Source: an uncultured Collinsella sp. (GTDB lineage Bacteria > Actinomycetota > Coriobacteriia > Coriobacteriales > Coriobacteriaceae). Taken from it: 64,000 nucleotides of DNA. The notes beneath the pieces were generated by a model. It worked only from the letters and a program-made list of their open reading frames with translations. It was not told where the DNA came from and searched no databases. The translations under genes were made by a program, and so were the position numbers. Below are positions 18,940 through 28,061 of the stretch, piece after piece; position 1 is the first letter of the stretch; each line of letters begins with the position of its first letter. The stretch covers positions 77,325 through 141,324 of the forward strand of contig UQHV01000002.1 in assembly GCA_900540895.1 (NCBI GenBank). The letters run 5' to 3'.

Positions 18940-19632
18940 ATGTCGTATACGGTGACCGAGGCCACGGTCGTCTTTCCCGATAAGAAGGCGGCCTCCTCGT
19001 TCTCGAGCGGGTATGCGTCCAAAAAGCCTTGCGCACATATCGATTGTGAGCTTGAGGGCGGTTTTGAGCGGTCCATTTGGATTCCCGTGCGGGTCGCGCG
19101 GCTGTATGTCAAAAACCGCCCCGATCTTCCCTGTGATTGGGACAACTTTCGTGAGGCGGTGCAGCTCATCGAGCGTAAATGTGCACTTACCATGGTGACC
19201 GAGATGTTATCGCGCCGCGACCATGCGACGGGTGAGGTCCGTGACAAGTTGGCTCGCTACGGCTTTCGCCAGCCCGCGATCGATTTCGCCGTCGAGCGCG
19301 CCACCGAGTATCGCTTTTTAGACGAGAACCGCTTTTGCTCGTACTTTATCGAGGAACGCAAGCGGCGCGGTTGGGGACAGCGCAAAATCGAGACCGAGCT
19401 CAAGCGACGTCATGTCGTGCTCGATGACATTCCCGGTTATCCCGAGGATTATTTTGCCGTCGAAGACGATTTGACGCGTGCGTCAGCCCTGCTCGCCAAG
19501 CGGCGTGTTCCAGAGACGCGCGGATTCGAAAAACTGGTTCGGTTTTTGATGGGCAAGGGCTTCTCGTATCACATCGCCGCCGATGCCGTTAAGGCACGTC
19601 TCGATGCCGAATGCGAGGAATGTGCACTTTAG
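18940..19632 (+). CDS. recX: Regulatory protein RecX
   Basis: 230-residue RecX homologue, which caps RecA filaments and modulates RecA activity. It shows the three-helix repeat pattern with SRRDHATGEVRDKLARYGF, YFIEERKRRGWGQRKIETEL and VRFLMGKGFSYHIAADAV. It is longer at the N-terminus than typical RecX (about 60 extra residues). It directly follows recA and should share its SOS promoter. Confidence 0.9.
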   Translation: MSYTVTEATVVFPDKKAASSFSSGYASKKPCAHIDCELEGGFERSIWIPVRVARLYVKNRPDLPCDWDNFREAVQLIERKCALTMVTEMLSRRDHATGEVRDKLARYGFRQPAIDFAVERATEYRFLDENRFCSYFIEERKRRGWGQRKIETELKRRHVVLDDIPGYPEDYFAVEDDLTRASALLAKRRVPETRGFEKLVRFLMGKGFSYHIAADAVKARLDAECEECAL

Positions 19633-19694
19633 GCGTATGCGTTTTGTGGTCCCGCCGTTCACCGCGTTTTAGCCGCCGTACTGGGGCCATTTAT

Positions 19695-19723
19695 TTGACA
19701 GTTGTTGTGGTTCAACGTACGAT
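19695..19723 (+). promoter_or_regulatory. Predicted rny promoter
   Basis: Consensus -35 TTGACA (19695-19700), 17-bp spacer and -10 TACGAT (19718-19723). The promoter is bracketed by TGACAGT (19696-19702) and ACTGTCA (19728-19734), which could be an operator. The implied leader to the rny start is about 160 nt. Confidence 0.7.
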
Positions 19724-19828
19724 AAACACTGTCATTTGCTTTGTGATATGTGCTCATCTGTGATGAGTTTGTTTATATGTTTATCTGTATCCGACCCGCA
19801 TAAGCTGCGCCCATATTACTCAAATGTC

Positions 19829-19858
19829 GCGAGCCGTTCATAAGGACGGTTCGCTTTG
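19829..19858 (+). terminator. Leader hairpin upstream of rny
   Basis: A 9-bp stem, GCGAGCCGT with ACGGTTCGC (one G-U pair), is followed by TTTGTT. It lies between the predicted promoter and rny, so it could attenuate rny. Alternatively it could be the delayed terminator of recA-recX. Confidence 0.5.
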
Positions 19859-19889
19859 TTGTGTAACGAATCCATAAAAAGGAGTGAGC

Positions 19890-21440
19890 ATGCCTATCAT
19901 TGCAGCGCTCGTTGGCATCGTTTTGGGTGCCATCGCCGCCATTGCCTACATGCGCACCGCCAAGCAGGGTAGTCTTCACGAGGCCGACGAAAAGATCCAG
20001 TCGGCACACGCACAGGCTGAGTCCCTGATCGGTGATGCAAAGCGTCAGGCCGAGACCCTCAAAAAAGAGGCTCTGCTCGAGGCTAAAGAGGAGATCATCA
20101 AGAACAAGCAGGCCGCCGAGGCCGAGGACAAGCAGCGTAAGAGCGAGATTCGTACGCTCGAGAACCGCGTGATGCAGCGCGAGGAATCCCTCGATCGCCG
20201 CAACGACGCTCTCGACAAGCGCGAGCATCAGCTGTCCAGTCAGGCCGGTCAGGTCGAGAAGCGCTCCCGTGAGCTCGAGGAGCTCTGCGCAAAGCAGACC
20301 TCCGAGCTCGAGCGTATCGCCGACCTTACCCGCGAGGATGCCCACAAGGAGCTCCTCGATAAGGTTCGCGGCGAGGTCACCCACGAGGCCGCCACGATCA
20401 TTCGCGAGTCCGAGCAGCAGGTTCGCGCCGAGTGCCACAAGACCGCCCAGGAGATTCTTTCCCTGGCGATTCAGCGCTGCGCTGCCGACCACACTGCCGA
20501 GGTCACCGTTACCTCCGTGCACATTCCCTCTGATGACCTCAAGGGCCGTATCATCGGTCGCGAGGGTCGCAACATCCGGACCTTCGAGCAGGTTTCCGGT
20601 GTCAACCTCGTGATCGACGATACGCCCGAGACCGTCGTTCTTTCGAGCTTCGACCCGGTCCGTCGCGAGACCGCCCGTGTCGCCCTCGAGAACCTCATCG
20701 CCGACGGCCGCATTCACCCCGCCCGCATCGAGGAGATGTATCACAAGGCTGCCGACCTGGTTCAGCAGCGCGTGCGCGAGGCTGGCGAGCAGGCTGCCTT
20801 CGATACCGGCATTCACGACCTGCACCCCGAGATCGTCAAGACCCTTGGTGCCCTGCGCTACCGTACTTCGTTTGGTCAGAACGTGCTTCAGCACTCCCTC
20901 GAAGTCTCTGACCTGTGCGGCGTGATGGCTTCCGAGCTTGGCCTGGACGTTGTGACCGCCAAGCGCGCCGGCCTGCTGCACGACCTGGGCAAGGCAATTG
21001 ACCACGACGTCGAGGGCCCGCATGCCGTCATCGGCGCCGAGCTTGCCCGCCGTTATGGCGAGAAGCCTGTTATCGTTCATGCTATCGAGGCTCACCATGC
21101 CGATGTTGACCCCAACACGGTGCTCGATGTCCTGGTACAGGCCGCTGATGCTGTCTCTGCTTCTCGCCCCGGTGCCCGTCGCGAGTCTGCCGAGAACTAC
21201 ATCAAGCGTCTTGAGAAGCTCGAGGAGATCGCCAACTCCCATGAAGGCGTCGAGCGTACCTATGCCATGCAGGCTGGTCGCGAGGTCCACGTCATGGTTC
21301 AGCCGGACAAGATCTCCGATGCCCAGTCCACGGTCCTGGCTCACGATATCGCCCATCAGATCGAGGAAGAGATGGAGTATCCCGGTCAGGTGCGCGTCGT
21401 CGTGATTCGCGAGAGCCGCGCTGTCGATATCGCTAAATAA
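19890..21440 (+). CDS. rny: Ribonuclease Y
   Basis: Membrane-anchored endoribonuclease that initiates mRNA decay, 516 residues. Order: N-terminal transmembrane helix (about 1-20), long charged coiled coil (about 30-190), KH domain (DLKGRIIGREGRNIRTFE) and HD domain with LLHDLGKAIDHD. ATG 19890 sits 6 bp after AAAAAGGAG; a GTG two codons earlier is less well spaced. The following GHKL ATPase gene starts 1 bp after the stop. Confidence 0.96.
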   Translation: MPIIAALVGIVLGAIAAIAYMRTAKQGSLHEADEKIQSAHAQAESLIGDAKRQAETLKKEALLEAKEEIIKNKQAAEAEDKQRKSEIRTLENRVMQREESLDRRNDALDKREHQLSSQAGQVEKRSRELEELCAKQTSELERIADLTREDAHKELLDKVRGEVTHEAATIIRESEQQVRAECHKTAQEILSLAIQRCAADHTAEVTVTSVHIPSDDLKGRIIGREGRNIRTFEQVSGVNLVIDDTPETVVLSSFDPVRRETARVALENLIADGRIHPARIEEMYHKAADLVQQRVREAGEQAAFDTGIHDLHPEIVKTLGALRYRTSFGQNVLQHSLEVSDLCGVMASELGLDVVTAKRAGLLHDLGKAIDHDVEGPHAVIGAELARRYGEKPVIVHAIEAHHADVDPNTVLDVLVQAADAVSASRPGARRESAENYIKRLEKLEEIANSHEGVERTYAMQAGREVHVMVQPDKISDAQSTVLAHDIAHQIEEEMEYPGQVRVVVIRESRAVDIAK

Positions 21441-21441
21441 C

Positions 21442-22527
21442 ATGAGCGACGCGAACGAGCTCATCTCATTTATCGCGTCGATGTCGGGGGAGGGCAACCT
21501 TCGCGTCGAGGAGAACCTTGGCGAGGGGTATGTCCGTCTCCGCGTTTCGGAAGCCGAGCGGCGCCAGGCAAAGCACGACATTCAGCATGTCGAGGATATC
21601 GTCATCGAAATGCTCCGTAATGCTCGCGATGCCGGCGCCGACAAAGTCTATCTCGCTACGACCAAGGAAGATGGCGTCCGCACGCTTGTCTTTCTGGATA
21701 ACGGTTCGGGTGTTCCGCAGGATATGCAAGAGCGAATCTTCGATGCCCGCGTTACCTCCAAGCTCGAGAGCATGAAGATGGACCGTTGGGGCGTTCACGG
21801 TCGTGGCATGGCATTGTTTTCGATCAAGCAGAACACCGACGAGGCCCGTGTGGTCACGTCTGGTGTCGACCTTGGCTCGGCCTTTAAGGTGAGCGTTGCG
21901 GCCGACCGCCTCAGTGAGCGTGCCGATCAGTCCAGCTGGCCCCAGGCCGTCAAGGATGAGGACGGACGTTATGTCTGTGCTCGCGGCCCGCATAATATTA
22001 TTCGCGCTGCTTGTGAGTTTGCGCTCGAGGAGTTGCGTGGTTGCGATGTCTATCTTGGTTCTCCGTCTGAGATTGCCGCGACCCTTTATGCTCAGGCGTC
22101 AAGTCGGCTCGATACGTCGCGTCTCCTGTTTATTGATGACGAGAGCGAGCTTCCGGTTGTCGACCGTTTAGGCCTTGCCTCTGATGCCGAGGACTTTATC
22201 CGTATCTGTTCGGGTTTGGGTCTTGAGATGTCTGAGCGCACGGCCCATCGCATTTTGGCAGGGCAGATTAAGCCCGTTCGCGGTGTGACTGCGCGTCTGC
22301 TGCGCGAGCGTGATTCGTCCTCGCATGCGCCGGCTCCTGTCGATCTCGCGAAGGATCGTCGCGGGCTACGTATTGCCAAGGATGACATGGCACAGTTTTC
22401 GCGTGCTGTGGAGCGCGACTTTAATGACCTTGCCGCCCGGTACTATCTCAACCTTTGCGGCGACCCAAAGATTCGTGTTTCGCGTGATCGAATCACCGTG
22501 ACCTTCGATCTTGCCAAAGAGGAATAG
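21442..22527 (+). CDS. GHKL (Hsp90/MutL-type) ATPase of unknown role
   Basis: 361 residues with a clear GHKL ATP-binding fold in the first ~150. The N box is EMLRNARDAGADK, G1 is LDNGSGVPQDMQERIFDARVTSK, and G2 is WGVHGRGMAL. The Bergerat fold looks intact, but I see no histidine-kinase phosphoacceptor or MutL endonuclease motif. The C-terminal 200 residues are not recognised. It is tightly coupled to rny (1 bp) and followed by spoVS after 74 bp, which hints at a role in RNA decay control or development. I infer no specific function. Confidence 0.75.
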   Translation: MSDANELISFIASMSGEGNLRVEENLGEGYVRLRVSEAERRQAKHDIQHVEDIVIEMLRNARDAGADKVYLATTKEDGVRTLVFLDNGSGVPQDMQERIFDARVTSKLESMKMDRWGVHGRGMALFSIKQNTDEARVVTSGVDLGSAFKVSVAADRLSERADQSSWPQAVKDEDGRYVCARGPHNIIRAACEFALEELRGCDVYLGSPSEIAATLYAQASSRLDTSRLLFIDDESELPVVDRLGLASDAEDFIRICSGLGLEMSERTAHRILAGQIKPVRGVTARLLRERDSSSHAPAPVDLAKDRRGLRIAKDDMAQFSRAVERDFNDLAARYYLNLCGDPKIRVSRDRITVTFDLAKEE

Positions 22528-22601
22528 TGCCTTTACCGAGTCCACTCGGTACGATACAGTTATTGCAGTTAAAACGTACTTTTAAACGCAGGAGTTTCTT
22601 C

Positions 22602-22919
22602 ATGGATTGCCTGAAGGTATCAAGCAAATCATCGCCCGCGTCCGTTGCCGGCGCCATCGCCGGCATGGTCAAGGATGGTGTACCCGTCAACATCCAGTGT
22701 GTCGGCGCCGGTGCGGTCAACCAGGCCATTAAGGCCGTGGCTATCGCGCGCGGTTTTTTGATTCCAACCGGTTTTGATATTTCCTGCGCGCCCGTGTTCT
22801 CCGACATCCTCATTAACGGGGAGTCGCGCACGGCCATCCGCCTTTCTATCTACGTTCACCAGATCAATCGAGCTGCTATGGATAACGTCGTCATGGATGA
22901 TGTTAAGCCTGTGGCATAG
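22602..22919 (+). CDS. spoVS: Stage V sporulation protein S homologue
   Basis: 105-residue SpoVS/Alba-like protein with the family pattern KVSSKSSPASVAGAIAG, VGAGAVNQAIKAVAIARGF and PVFSDILINGESRTAIRL. The start is ATG 22602, with CAGGAG upstream; the open frame continues to 22527 but without similarity. In Bacillus it affects spore coat development. It also occurs in non-sporulating lineages near rny and miaB, as here, where it may bind nucleic acid. Confidence 0.93.
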   Translation: MDCLKVSSKSSPASVAGAIAGMVKDGVPVNIQCVGAGAVNQAIKAVAIARGFLIPTGFDISCAPVFSDILINGESRTAIRLSIYVHQINRAAMDNVVMDDVKPVA

Positions 22920-22964
22920 CTTCTGCTTGCCTCGATTCGCCCCCCCTCTCCATCGTTAGGACTT

Positions 22965-24341
22965 ATGCACATGGACCAGCGTTCCGTACGCGATATTCTT
23001 GCCGGTAAAACCTACTTTATCCGCACCTTTGGCTGCCAGATGAATCAGCACGACTCTGAGCGCGTGAGCGGTCTGCTCGATTCGTATGGTTGCCTCATGG
23101 CGCTCGATCCCGAGCATGCCGATATTGTTGTCTTCATGACATGCTGCGTGCGCGAGGCCGCCGATACTCGCCTGTACGGTCAGTGCAACTCTTGTAAGAG
23201 CCTCCCGCCCTCACCCTCGGGCAAGCGTGTGGTTGCCGTTGGTGGTTGCATCGCGCAGCGCGATGGCGAGGGCCTGCTCACCAACGTCGATAACGTCAAT
23301 GTCATCTTTGGTACGCATTCCATCGCACATGTGGCCGAGCTCATTGCCGAGGCGTTCCTTGATGGCAAGCGTCATATCCGCACCAATGAGCATGAGGATA
23401 CGGATGCCATGAGCATGCCGTGGCATCGCGAGACCCAGTATCACGCCTGGGTGCCCATTATGACGGGCTGCAATAATTTCTGTACCTATTGCATCGTGCC
23501 GTACGTGCGCGGTCGCGAAAAGAGCCGCCCCTTCGAGGAAATTGTCGACGAGGTGACCGGTTTGGTGCGCCAGGGCGTGCGCGAGATTACGCTGCTGGGC
23601 CAAAACGTTAACTCATATGGTCGCGATCTGTTTGGCAAGCCGCGTTTTGCCGATCTGCTGCGTGCCGTGGGTGATACGGGTGTGGAGCGCATCTTCTTTA
23701 CCTCTTCTCATCCTAAGGATCTGCTGCCCGAGACCATCGACGCCATGGCCGAGACGCCCGCCGTCATGCCGCAGCTTCACTTGGCCGTTCAGTCGGGCTC
23801 CACGCGTATCCTCAAAGAGATGAATCGCCGTTATACACGCGAGGACTATCTGGGCCTGGTCGATCGCATTCGCAACCGCATGCCCGATATCGCGCTCTCT
23901 ACCGATATTATCGTTGGCTTCCCGGGCGAGACTGAAGAGGACTTTGAGCAGACGCTCTCACTTGCCGAGACGGTCCGCTATGCTCAGGCCTATACCTTCA
24001 TCTATTCCAAGCGCGCCGGTACCCCGGCCGCAGAGATTGACGATCCTACGCCGCATGAGGTTATTCTCGAGCGTTTCAACCGCCTGGTTAAGGTTATCGA
24101 GACTACGGCACACGAGTATAACCAGGGTGAGCTTCATACTGTGGTGCCGGCGCTCATTGAGGGAACGAGTAAAAAGAACGACGCGGTCCTGCTGGGCAAG
24201 AGTCCCAAGAATCAGACCGTGCATGCGCCTATCCCCGAGGGTTACAGCATCGATCAGCTTGTTGGCAAGATCGTTGATGTTGACGTTGACGTTGCCAAGA
24301 CCTGGTATTTGTCCGGCTCCGTTGTGGGCGAGCCGCGCTAA
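22965..24341 (+). CDS. miaB: tRNA i6A37 methylthiotransferase MiaB
   Basis: Radical-SAM enzyme converting i6A37 to ms2i6A37 in UNN-reading tRNAs, 458 residues. Cysteines for the auxiliary cluster lie in RTFGCQMNQHDSERV, MTCCVRE and VGGCIAQR. The SAM triad is in GCNNFCTYCIVPYVRGRE. The C-terminal TRAM domain ends near 450. ATG 22965 follows TTAGGAC; ATG 22971 is also possible. The stop overlaps the start of miaA, whose product makes its substrate. Confidence 0.95.
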   Translation: MHMDQRSVRDILAGKTYFIRTFGCQMNQHDSERVSGLLDSYGCLMALDPEHADIVVFMTCCVREAADTRLYGQCNSCKSLPPSPSGKRVVAVGGCIAQRDGEGLLTNVDNVNVIFGTHSIAHVAELIAEAFLDGKRHIRTNEHEDTDAMSMPWHRETQYHAWVPIMTGCNNFCTYCIVPYVRGREKSRPFEEIVDEVTGLVRQGVREITLLGQNVNSYGRDLFGKPRFADLLRAVGDTGVERIFFTSSHPKDLLPETIDAMAETPAVMPQLHLAVQSGSTRILKEMNRRYTREDYLGLVDRIRNRMPDIALSTDIIVGFPGETEEDFEQTLSLAETVRYAQAYTFIYSKRAGTPAAEIDDPTPHEVILERFNRLVKVIETTAHEYNQGELHTVVPALIEGTSKKNDAVLLGKSPKNQTVHAPIPEGYSIDQLVGKIVDVDVDVAKTWYLSGSVVGEPR

Positions 24342-25279
24342 TGGTTTCTCCCAGGGCAGGACTTTCCGCCGTTGCGATCGTCGGTCCGACGGCGGTTGGT
24401 AAGAGTGATGTTGCCGACCGTTTGGCAGCTCGTCTTTCGTCCGAAGTGCTGTCGTGCGATGCGATGCAAATCTATCGCGGCATGGACATCGGTACCGCAA
24501 AGATGGCGCCCGATGAGTGTACGGTGCCGCTGCGTCTCGTCGACATTGTAGAGCCGGGTGTGCCATATTCTGCTGCGCTTTATCAGGCTGACGCTCGCGC
24601 GCATGTTGAACGTCTCCTTGGTTCGGGTTGCCTGCCGGTTTTTTGCGGAGGTACGGGGCTGTATCTCAAGGCCGCCCTCGATGAAATGGACTTTCCTTCG
24701 GGTGAACTTGAGGACGATCGTCGTATGGGCTATCAGGAGCTTGCCGAGCGTATTGGCGAGGAAGAGCTGCATGCCCTGCTTGCCGAGCGCGACCCAGAAT
24801 CGGCTGCTGTTATTCATCCCCATAATGTGCGCCGTGTGATTCGTGCGCTCGAGATGCATGATGATGGTATCTCCTATGCACAGCAAAAAAGTCAGTTTAG
24901 TGTTCCGCGCGAGCATTATCATGCTCTATGGTTTGGTCTGACGCGTAATCGCGAGGTGCTCTACGAGCGCATTAACCTGCGCGTCGATCTGATGTTTGAG
25001 CAGGGTCTTGTCGATGAGGTTCGCGGTCTTATGGACCAGGGGCTGGGAGATGCCCTGACTTCGATGCAGGCAATTGGCTATAAAGAGATCATTGATGCTT
25101 TCAATGGCGTGATTTCTATGGATGAGGCTCGCGAACTCATCAAGATGCGTTCGCGTCGCTATGCCAAACGTCAGCTTTCGTGGTTTAAGCGCGATGACCG
25201 TATCGTGTGGTTTGATATGGACGAGTTTACGATCGATGAGGTCGTTGAGGACATCCTGCATCGTATTGAGGCTGCCTAA
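24341..25279 (+). CDS. miaA: tRNA dimethylallyltransferase MiaA
   Basis: Transfers the dimethylallyl group to A37 of tRNA, the step before MiaB, 312 residues. The P-loop is GPTAVGKSDVA near residue 13. It is followed by SCDAMQIYRGMDIGTAKM and the tRNA-binding motif FCGGTGLYLKAALD. Start and stop codons overlap miaB and hflX by one base each, so the three are translationally coupled. Confidence 0.95.
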   Translation: MVSPRAGLSAVAIVGPTAVGKSDVADRLAARLSSEVLSCDAMQIYRGMDIGTAKMAPDECTVPLRLVDIVEPGVPYSAALYQADARAHVERLLGSGCLPVFCGGTGLYLKAALDEMDFPSGELEDDRRMGYQELAERIGEEELHALLAERDPESAAVIHPHNVRRVIRALEMHDDGISYAQQKSQFSVPREHYHALWFGLTRNREVLYERINLRVDLMFEQGLVDEVRGLMDQGLGDALTSMQAIGYKEIIDAFNGVISMDEARELIKMRSRRYAKRQLSWFKRDDRIVWFDMDEFTIDEVVEDILHRIEAA

Positions 25280-26568
25280 TGGCCCGTTTCCCCCTTGTTC
25301 CCACGGCGCCCGAGCCCGAGCGTGCCATATTAGTTGGTGTTGAGTGGCGCGACAATGCGTGGCCGCTCAATCGTTCGCTTGACGAGCTTGAGCGCCTGGC
25401 CCATACGGCTGGCGCCCAGTGCGTGGCACGCTTGTCACAGCGTCTGGTCAAGCCGTATCCAAAATCGTTTATCGGCTCCGGTAAGGTTGAGGAGCTTTGC
25501 GGGCTCGTGCATCGTATGGATGTCGATGTTGTTATCTTCGACGACGATTTATCGCCCTCGCAGCAATCCTATTTGGAGAAAGCCGTGGGCGAGCCGGTAA
25601 AGATTATCGATCGTACAGCACTGATTCTGGATATCTTTGGCCTGCATGCTCAGACTCGTGAGGGGCGCCTACAGGTACAGCTGGCACAGCTTCAATATCT
25701 GTTGCCCCGTCTGCGTGGCATGTGGAGTCATCTCGCCAAGGAACAGACACGCGGCGGCATCGGCTCACGCTTTGGTCAGGGCGAAAGTCAACTCGAGGTC
25801 GACCGTCGCCTCATTCGCAATAAGATTGCCGCGCTTCGTCGTGAGCTTAAGCAGGTTGAACAGCGTCGCGATGTTCAATCCAAGAGCCGCATTGAGTCAC
25901 CGGCTTTTCGCGTCGCGTTGGCCGGTTATACTAATGCGGGTAAATCGACGTTGCTCAATCGTCTGACCGGCTCTACGGTACTTTCGCAGGACAAGCTGTT
26001 TGCTACGCTCGACCCGACGACGCGTTCGTATCGCCTTCCCGGCGGTCGTGGCATGACGATTACCGATACCGTTGGCTTTATTCAAAAGCTACCGCATGGT
26101 CTCGTTGATGCCTTTAAGTCCACGCTGTCTGAGGTTCTTGGTGCCGATCTGATTCTTAAAGTTGTGGATGCCTCTGACGAGGACTACGAGCGCCAGCTCG
26201 AGGCAGTCGATCGCGTTCTTGACGAGATCGGTGCCGGCGAGCGTTTGACGCTTACGGTGTTCAATAAAATCGATCTTCTCGATAGCGTTGATCGATTGAG
26301 TTTCCGTCGTCGCTATCCCGAGGCCGTGCTGTTCTCGGCCCAGACGGGCGAGGGACTCGACGATCTCGTCGACCGTATTGCTCGTGAGGCTGCTGCCACC
26401 GATGTGTTGCTCTCTGCTGATATCCCGTATCGCGAGGGCGCCCTCATCACGCTGGTGCATGAACAGGGAACCCTTGTGCACGAGGAATATCTTGAGGACG
26501 GCGTTCGTATTGTGGCGAAGCTGCCGGCTCGTATCGCGCCGCGGCTCAAGCGTTATCGCACCGAGTAG
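25279..26568 (+). CDS. hflX: GTPase HflX
   Basis: Ribosome-splitting stress GTPase, 429 residues. The N-terminal HflX domain has GSGKVEEL and FDDDLSPSQQ. The glycine-rich signature RLRGMWSHLAKEQTRGGIGSRFGQGESQLEVDRR (broken here into recognisable parts, residues about 147-180) is present. G1 is GYTNAGKS and G4 is NKID. Its 3' end overlaps the convergent acyltransferase gene by 16 bp. Confidence 0.95.
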   Translation: MARFPLVPTAPEPERAILVGVEWRDNAWPLNRSLDELERLAHTAGAQCVARLSQRLVKPYPKSFIGSGKVEELCGLVHRMDVDVVIFDDDLSPSQQSYLEKAVGEPVKIIDRTALILDIFGLHAQTREGRLQVQLAQLQYLLPRLRGMWSHLAKEQTRGGIGSRFGQGESQLEVDRRLIRNKIAALRRELKQVEQRRDVQSKSRIESPAFRVALAGYTNAGKSTLLNRLTGSTVLSQDKLFATLDPTTRSYRLPGGRGMTITDTVGFIQKLPHGLVDAFKSTLSEVLGADLILKVVDASDEDYERQLEAVDRVLDEIGAGERLTLTVFNKIDLLDSVDRLSFRRRYPEAVLFSAQTGEGLDDLVDRIAREAAATDVLLSADIPYREGALITLVHEQGTLVHEEYLEDGVRIVAKLPARIAPRLKRYRTE

Positions 26569-27257
26569 ACGAGCTCCAAAAAGCCCAGAATAATGGGCTG
26601 ATGCAGCAGATAAAAGGGGAGTGCATGACGTCCAAGGCTGGCGAGCGCCGGGACGGGATTGGCGTAGGCCCAGCTTGGGGCGGGATGTTCACATCTTTGA
26701 GCGGTGCGCGCAGCAAAGTATCCTGTGAGGTACATGAATATAAACGGGATGATTGGATAATAGTCGCCTGAAACGAACCAGGGGCCGGGAAATCCTAGCC
26801 ACGCCAAATAGGAGAATGAATAGGTCGATTTCGGGATGCCCCATGTCGCTGCGAAGAGAGCGAGGCATATCGTAATGCCCCACGTGCTAGGCACTTTCTT
26901 AAGCATCGGTCGTGCTACGGCTGCCACAGCGGTACACGTCGCCATGCAATAAATGATGCCAAAGTTCACTGAATCGTCGACCGATACGAGCGTTGTTGCA
27001 ATCCAGACGACCAAAGCTGCGGCAGCGTATTTGGCCGCTCGTTTAGCATTGTTGCGCGAAAGGGTGCACATCCAACCCGCGATAAACAAAAATACCCAGC
27101 TGATGCTGGCGCGCCAGATGTCTTGAAAGACAGTCTGGGTAAACCAGGGCATATCCCAGTCGTACAGGTAGGCGAGATCGTAGCAAGCGTGAAAACCTGC
27201 CATTGAAATCATCGTAAACCCGCGGACGGTATCAAAGATAGTGATGCGTTTTTGCAT
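26553..27257 (-). CDS. Membrane acyltransferase (DUF1624 / HGSNAT-like)
   Basis: 234-residue polytopic membrane protein. It begins RITIFDTVRGFTMISMAGFH and contains FLFIAGWMCTLSR and RHALPFYLLHQPIILGF, the pattern of the heparan-alpha-glucosaminide N-acetyltransferase catalytic (DUF1624) family. About seven hydrophobic segments are visible. Substrate unknown; cell-envelope sugar acetylation is a guess. Its ATG overlaps the lexA stop, so it may be co-transcribed with lexA. Confidence 0.75.
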   Translation of the reverse strand: MQKRITIFDTVRGFTMISMAGFHACYDLAYLYDWDMPWFTQTVFQDIWRASISWVFLFIAGWMCTLSRNNAKRAAKYAAAALVVWIATTLVSVDDSVNFGIIYCMATCTAVAAVARPMLKKVPSTWGITICLALFAATWGIPKSTYSFSYLAWLGFPGPWFVSGDYYPIIPFIFMYLTGYFAARTAQRCEHPAPSWAYANPVPALASLGRHALPFYLLHQPIILGFLELVYSVR

Positions 27258-27901
27258 TACGAGAACCGGCGCATCAAGCCGACGACTTTGCCCAAGATAA
27301 CGGGATTCGTTGCATAGATAGGCTCCATGGTGTCATTCTCGGGCTGCAGGCGTACGCGTCCCTGCTCCTTGTAGAACGTCTTGACGGTCGCTGAACCATC
27401 AATCATGGCCACGACAATTTCGCCGTTCATGGCACTCTTTTGTTCACGGACGATGATGTAATCGCCATTGAAGATGCCGACATTGATCATTGAGCTCCCA
27501 TGCACCTCAAGGATAAAGGAACCCTGATCGGTGGCGATTTCGGTCGGGATAGTAAAAGTGTCTTCGATATTCTGCTCGGCCAGAATGGGAATCCCAGCCG
27601 CGACGCGACCAACGAGCGGTAGCGAGACCGTTCCGCGAGGTGCGGTGGGCTCGTCAGATTTAGAAATTGAGACAGAGGAACCGTCCTCGTTAAAGAGTTC
27701 CAGGGCGCGCGGTTTGGTGGCATCGCGCTTGAGTAGCCCGCGCGCCTCCAGAGCAGATAGATGGGCGTGCACGGTGCTGGGGGAGGAAAGGCCCACGGCA
27801 GAAGCCATCTCGCGCACGCTGGGCGGATAACCCTTCTCCTGCTGATATTCCTTGATGAAGTCGTAAATTTGCTGCTGACGCTTGGTAATTTTGCGAGCCA
27901 T
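27257..27901 (-). CDS. lexA: SOS repressor LexA
   Basis: 214 residues. The N-terminal winged helix (KRQQQIYDFIKEYQQEKGYPPSVREMA) binds operators. The C-terminal S24 domain has the Ala-Gly cleavage site in GRVAAGIP, the catalytic Ser in EVHGSSMI and Lys in SATVKTF. The frame is open to 28006, but ATG 27901 has GAGAGGATG at the right spacing and gives the family-typical start. Three LexA boxes lie in the divergent promoter region, consistent with autoregulation. Confidence 0.96.
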   Translation of the reverse strand: MARKITKRQQQIYDFIKEYQQEKGYPPSVREMASAVGLSSPSTVHAHLSALEARGLLKRDATKPRALELFNEDGSSVSISKSDEPTAPRGTVSLPLVGRVAAGIPILAEQNIEDTFTIPTEIATDQGSFILEVHGSSMINVGIFNGDYIIVREQKSAMNGEIVVAMIDGSATVKTFYKEQGRVRLQPENDTMEPIYATNPVILGKVVGLMRRFS

Positions 27902-27925
27902 CAGGGCATCCTCTCTACCCATGTC

Positions 27926-27993
27926 AAACAAATGTTCGAATTTTGCTTGACAGGAACAACTGTTCGAAGATAATAATAACCGAACATTCGTTC
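27926..27993. promoter_or_regulatory. Three LexA boxes and divergent SOS promoter
   Basis: GAAC-AACT-GTTC at 27954-27965 and GAAC-ATTC-GTTC at 27982-27993 are perfect half-site pairs. AAAC-AAAT-GTTC at 27926-27937 has one mismatch. On the + strand TTGACA (27947-27952) and GATAAT (27969-27974) form a promoter whose 16-bp spacer contains the middle box, and the third box overlaps the expected start site. This should make both lexA and the LysM gene SOS-inducible. Confidence 0.87.
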
Positions 27994-28061
27994 TCGCGCT
28001 AGACATTTTTGTCCGCGCGGCTTGATAAAACTGTTCTCAGCAAAACACGCGAGAGGAGAAC

